From NCBI GenBank assembly GCA_028684435.1, contig JAQUFX010000013.1, positions 1-23,084 of the forward strand: a stretch of 23,084 nucleotides of DNA, written 5' to 3'. Of the stretch, positions 23,058-23,084 are shown one piece after another. Position 1 is the stretch's first letter. The number at the start of each line of letters is the position of its first letter. The notes under the pieces are model-generated. The model was not told where the DNA came from and made no database searches. It saw only the letters and a program-made list of their open reading frames with translations. The stretch comes from Bacilli bacterium. Lineage in GTDB: Bacteria; Bacillota_I; Bacilli_A; RF39; UBA660. The position numbers and the translations under genes were made by a program.

Positions 23058-23084
23058 TTAGTCGTTAAAGTTATTAAATTTCAA

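Noticed and set aside
1..23084. Mollicutes genetic code (TGA as Trp)
   Set aside because: RF2 with its SPF motif and the TGA frameshift site is present, TGA ends the FchA-like gene and walJ, and Trp positions use TGG.
1..23084. CRISPR array, tRNA or rRNA genes
   Set aside because: No regularly spaced repeats and no cloverleaf-like sequence were found; the gaps between genes are too short or too AT-rich.

Overview
The window is very AT-rich DNA from a member of the Bacillota with a wall. The gene order and the families point to class Bacilli, probably a small-genome gut lineage of the RF39/Erysipelotrichia/Izemoplasma type (inference from gene content and composition; no 16S gene is present). 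The genetic code is the standard one. A release factor 2 gene with the classical programmed +1 frameshift at an in-frame TGA is present, and TGA ends at least two genes (9636-9638, 17423-17425). This excludes the Mollicutes code 4. Cell-wall hydrolases (a CwlD-like amidase and an M23 endopeptidase) show that peptidoglycan is made.

Layout, left to right: the C-terminal tail of an unidentified lysine-rich protein (2-181); a SIS-fold sugar-phosphate protein (345-1274); an XRE-regulator/membrane/sensor fusion (1437-2969); prfB with its frameshift plus a yitT-type membrane protein (3090-5024); a CwlD-like amidase with a promoter that would give a leaderless mRNA (5084-5743); an Abi_2-family HEPN protein followed by an HtrA-type membrane protease (5823-7860); ychF, an FTCD_C/FchA-like cyclohydrolase and folD (7924-10489); proS without an editing domain (10558-11895); rpsF-ssb-rpsR behind a structured leader (11915-12989); a 356-nt gap with a possible gene relic and a hairpin; rplI-dnaB-M23 peptidase-walJ-rlmH-Nudix-ung (13346-18950); a minus-strand pair gerQ-like and lemA (19835-18961); lysS (19939-21417); and a YfcC/DcuC-like transporter (21511-22917). 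The last ~170 bases hold a terminator and a promoter for a gene beyond the window.

Most of the right half keeps the order seen near oriC in Bacillus (ychF ... rpsF-ssb-rpsR ... rplI-dnaB ... walJ-rlmH), so the region is core genome, not an island. The pairing of ung with a gerQ-like gene also recalls the B. subtilis ung/ywdL neighbourhood. The genes serve translation (release factor 2, two tRNA synthetases, S6, S18, L9, RlmH, YchF), replication and repair (SSB, DnaB, Ung), one-carbon metabolism (FolD and a cyclohydrolase-like partner) and the envelope.

I do not see a convincing wholly new multi-gene system. The points most worth a second look are: the Abi_2/HtrA pair; a FolD with a replaced cyclohydrolase residue that overlaps a separate cyclohydrolase-family gene; the XRE-membrane fusion; the GerQ-like protein; the ProRS without an INS domain; and the non-coding stretch at 12990-13345.
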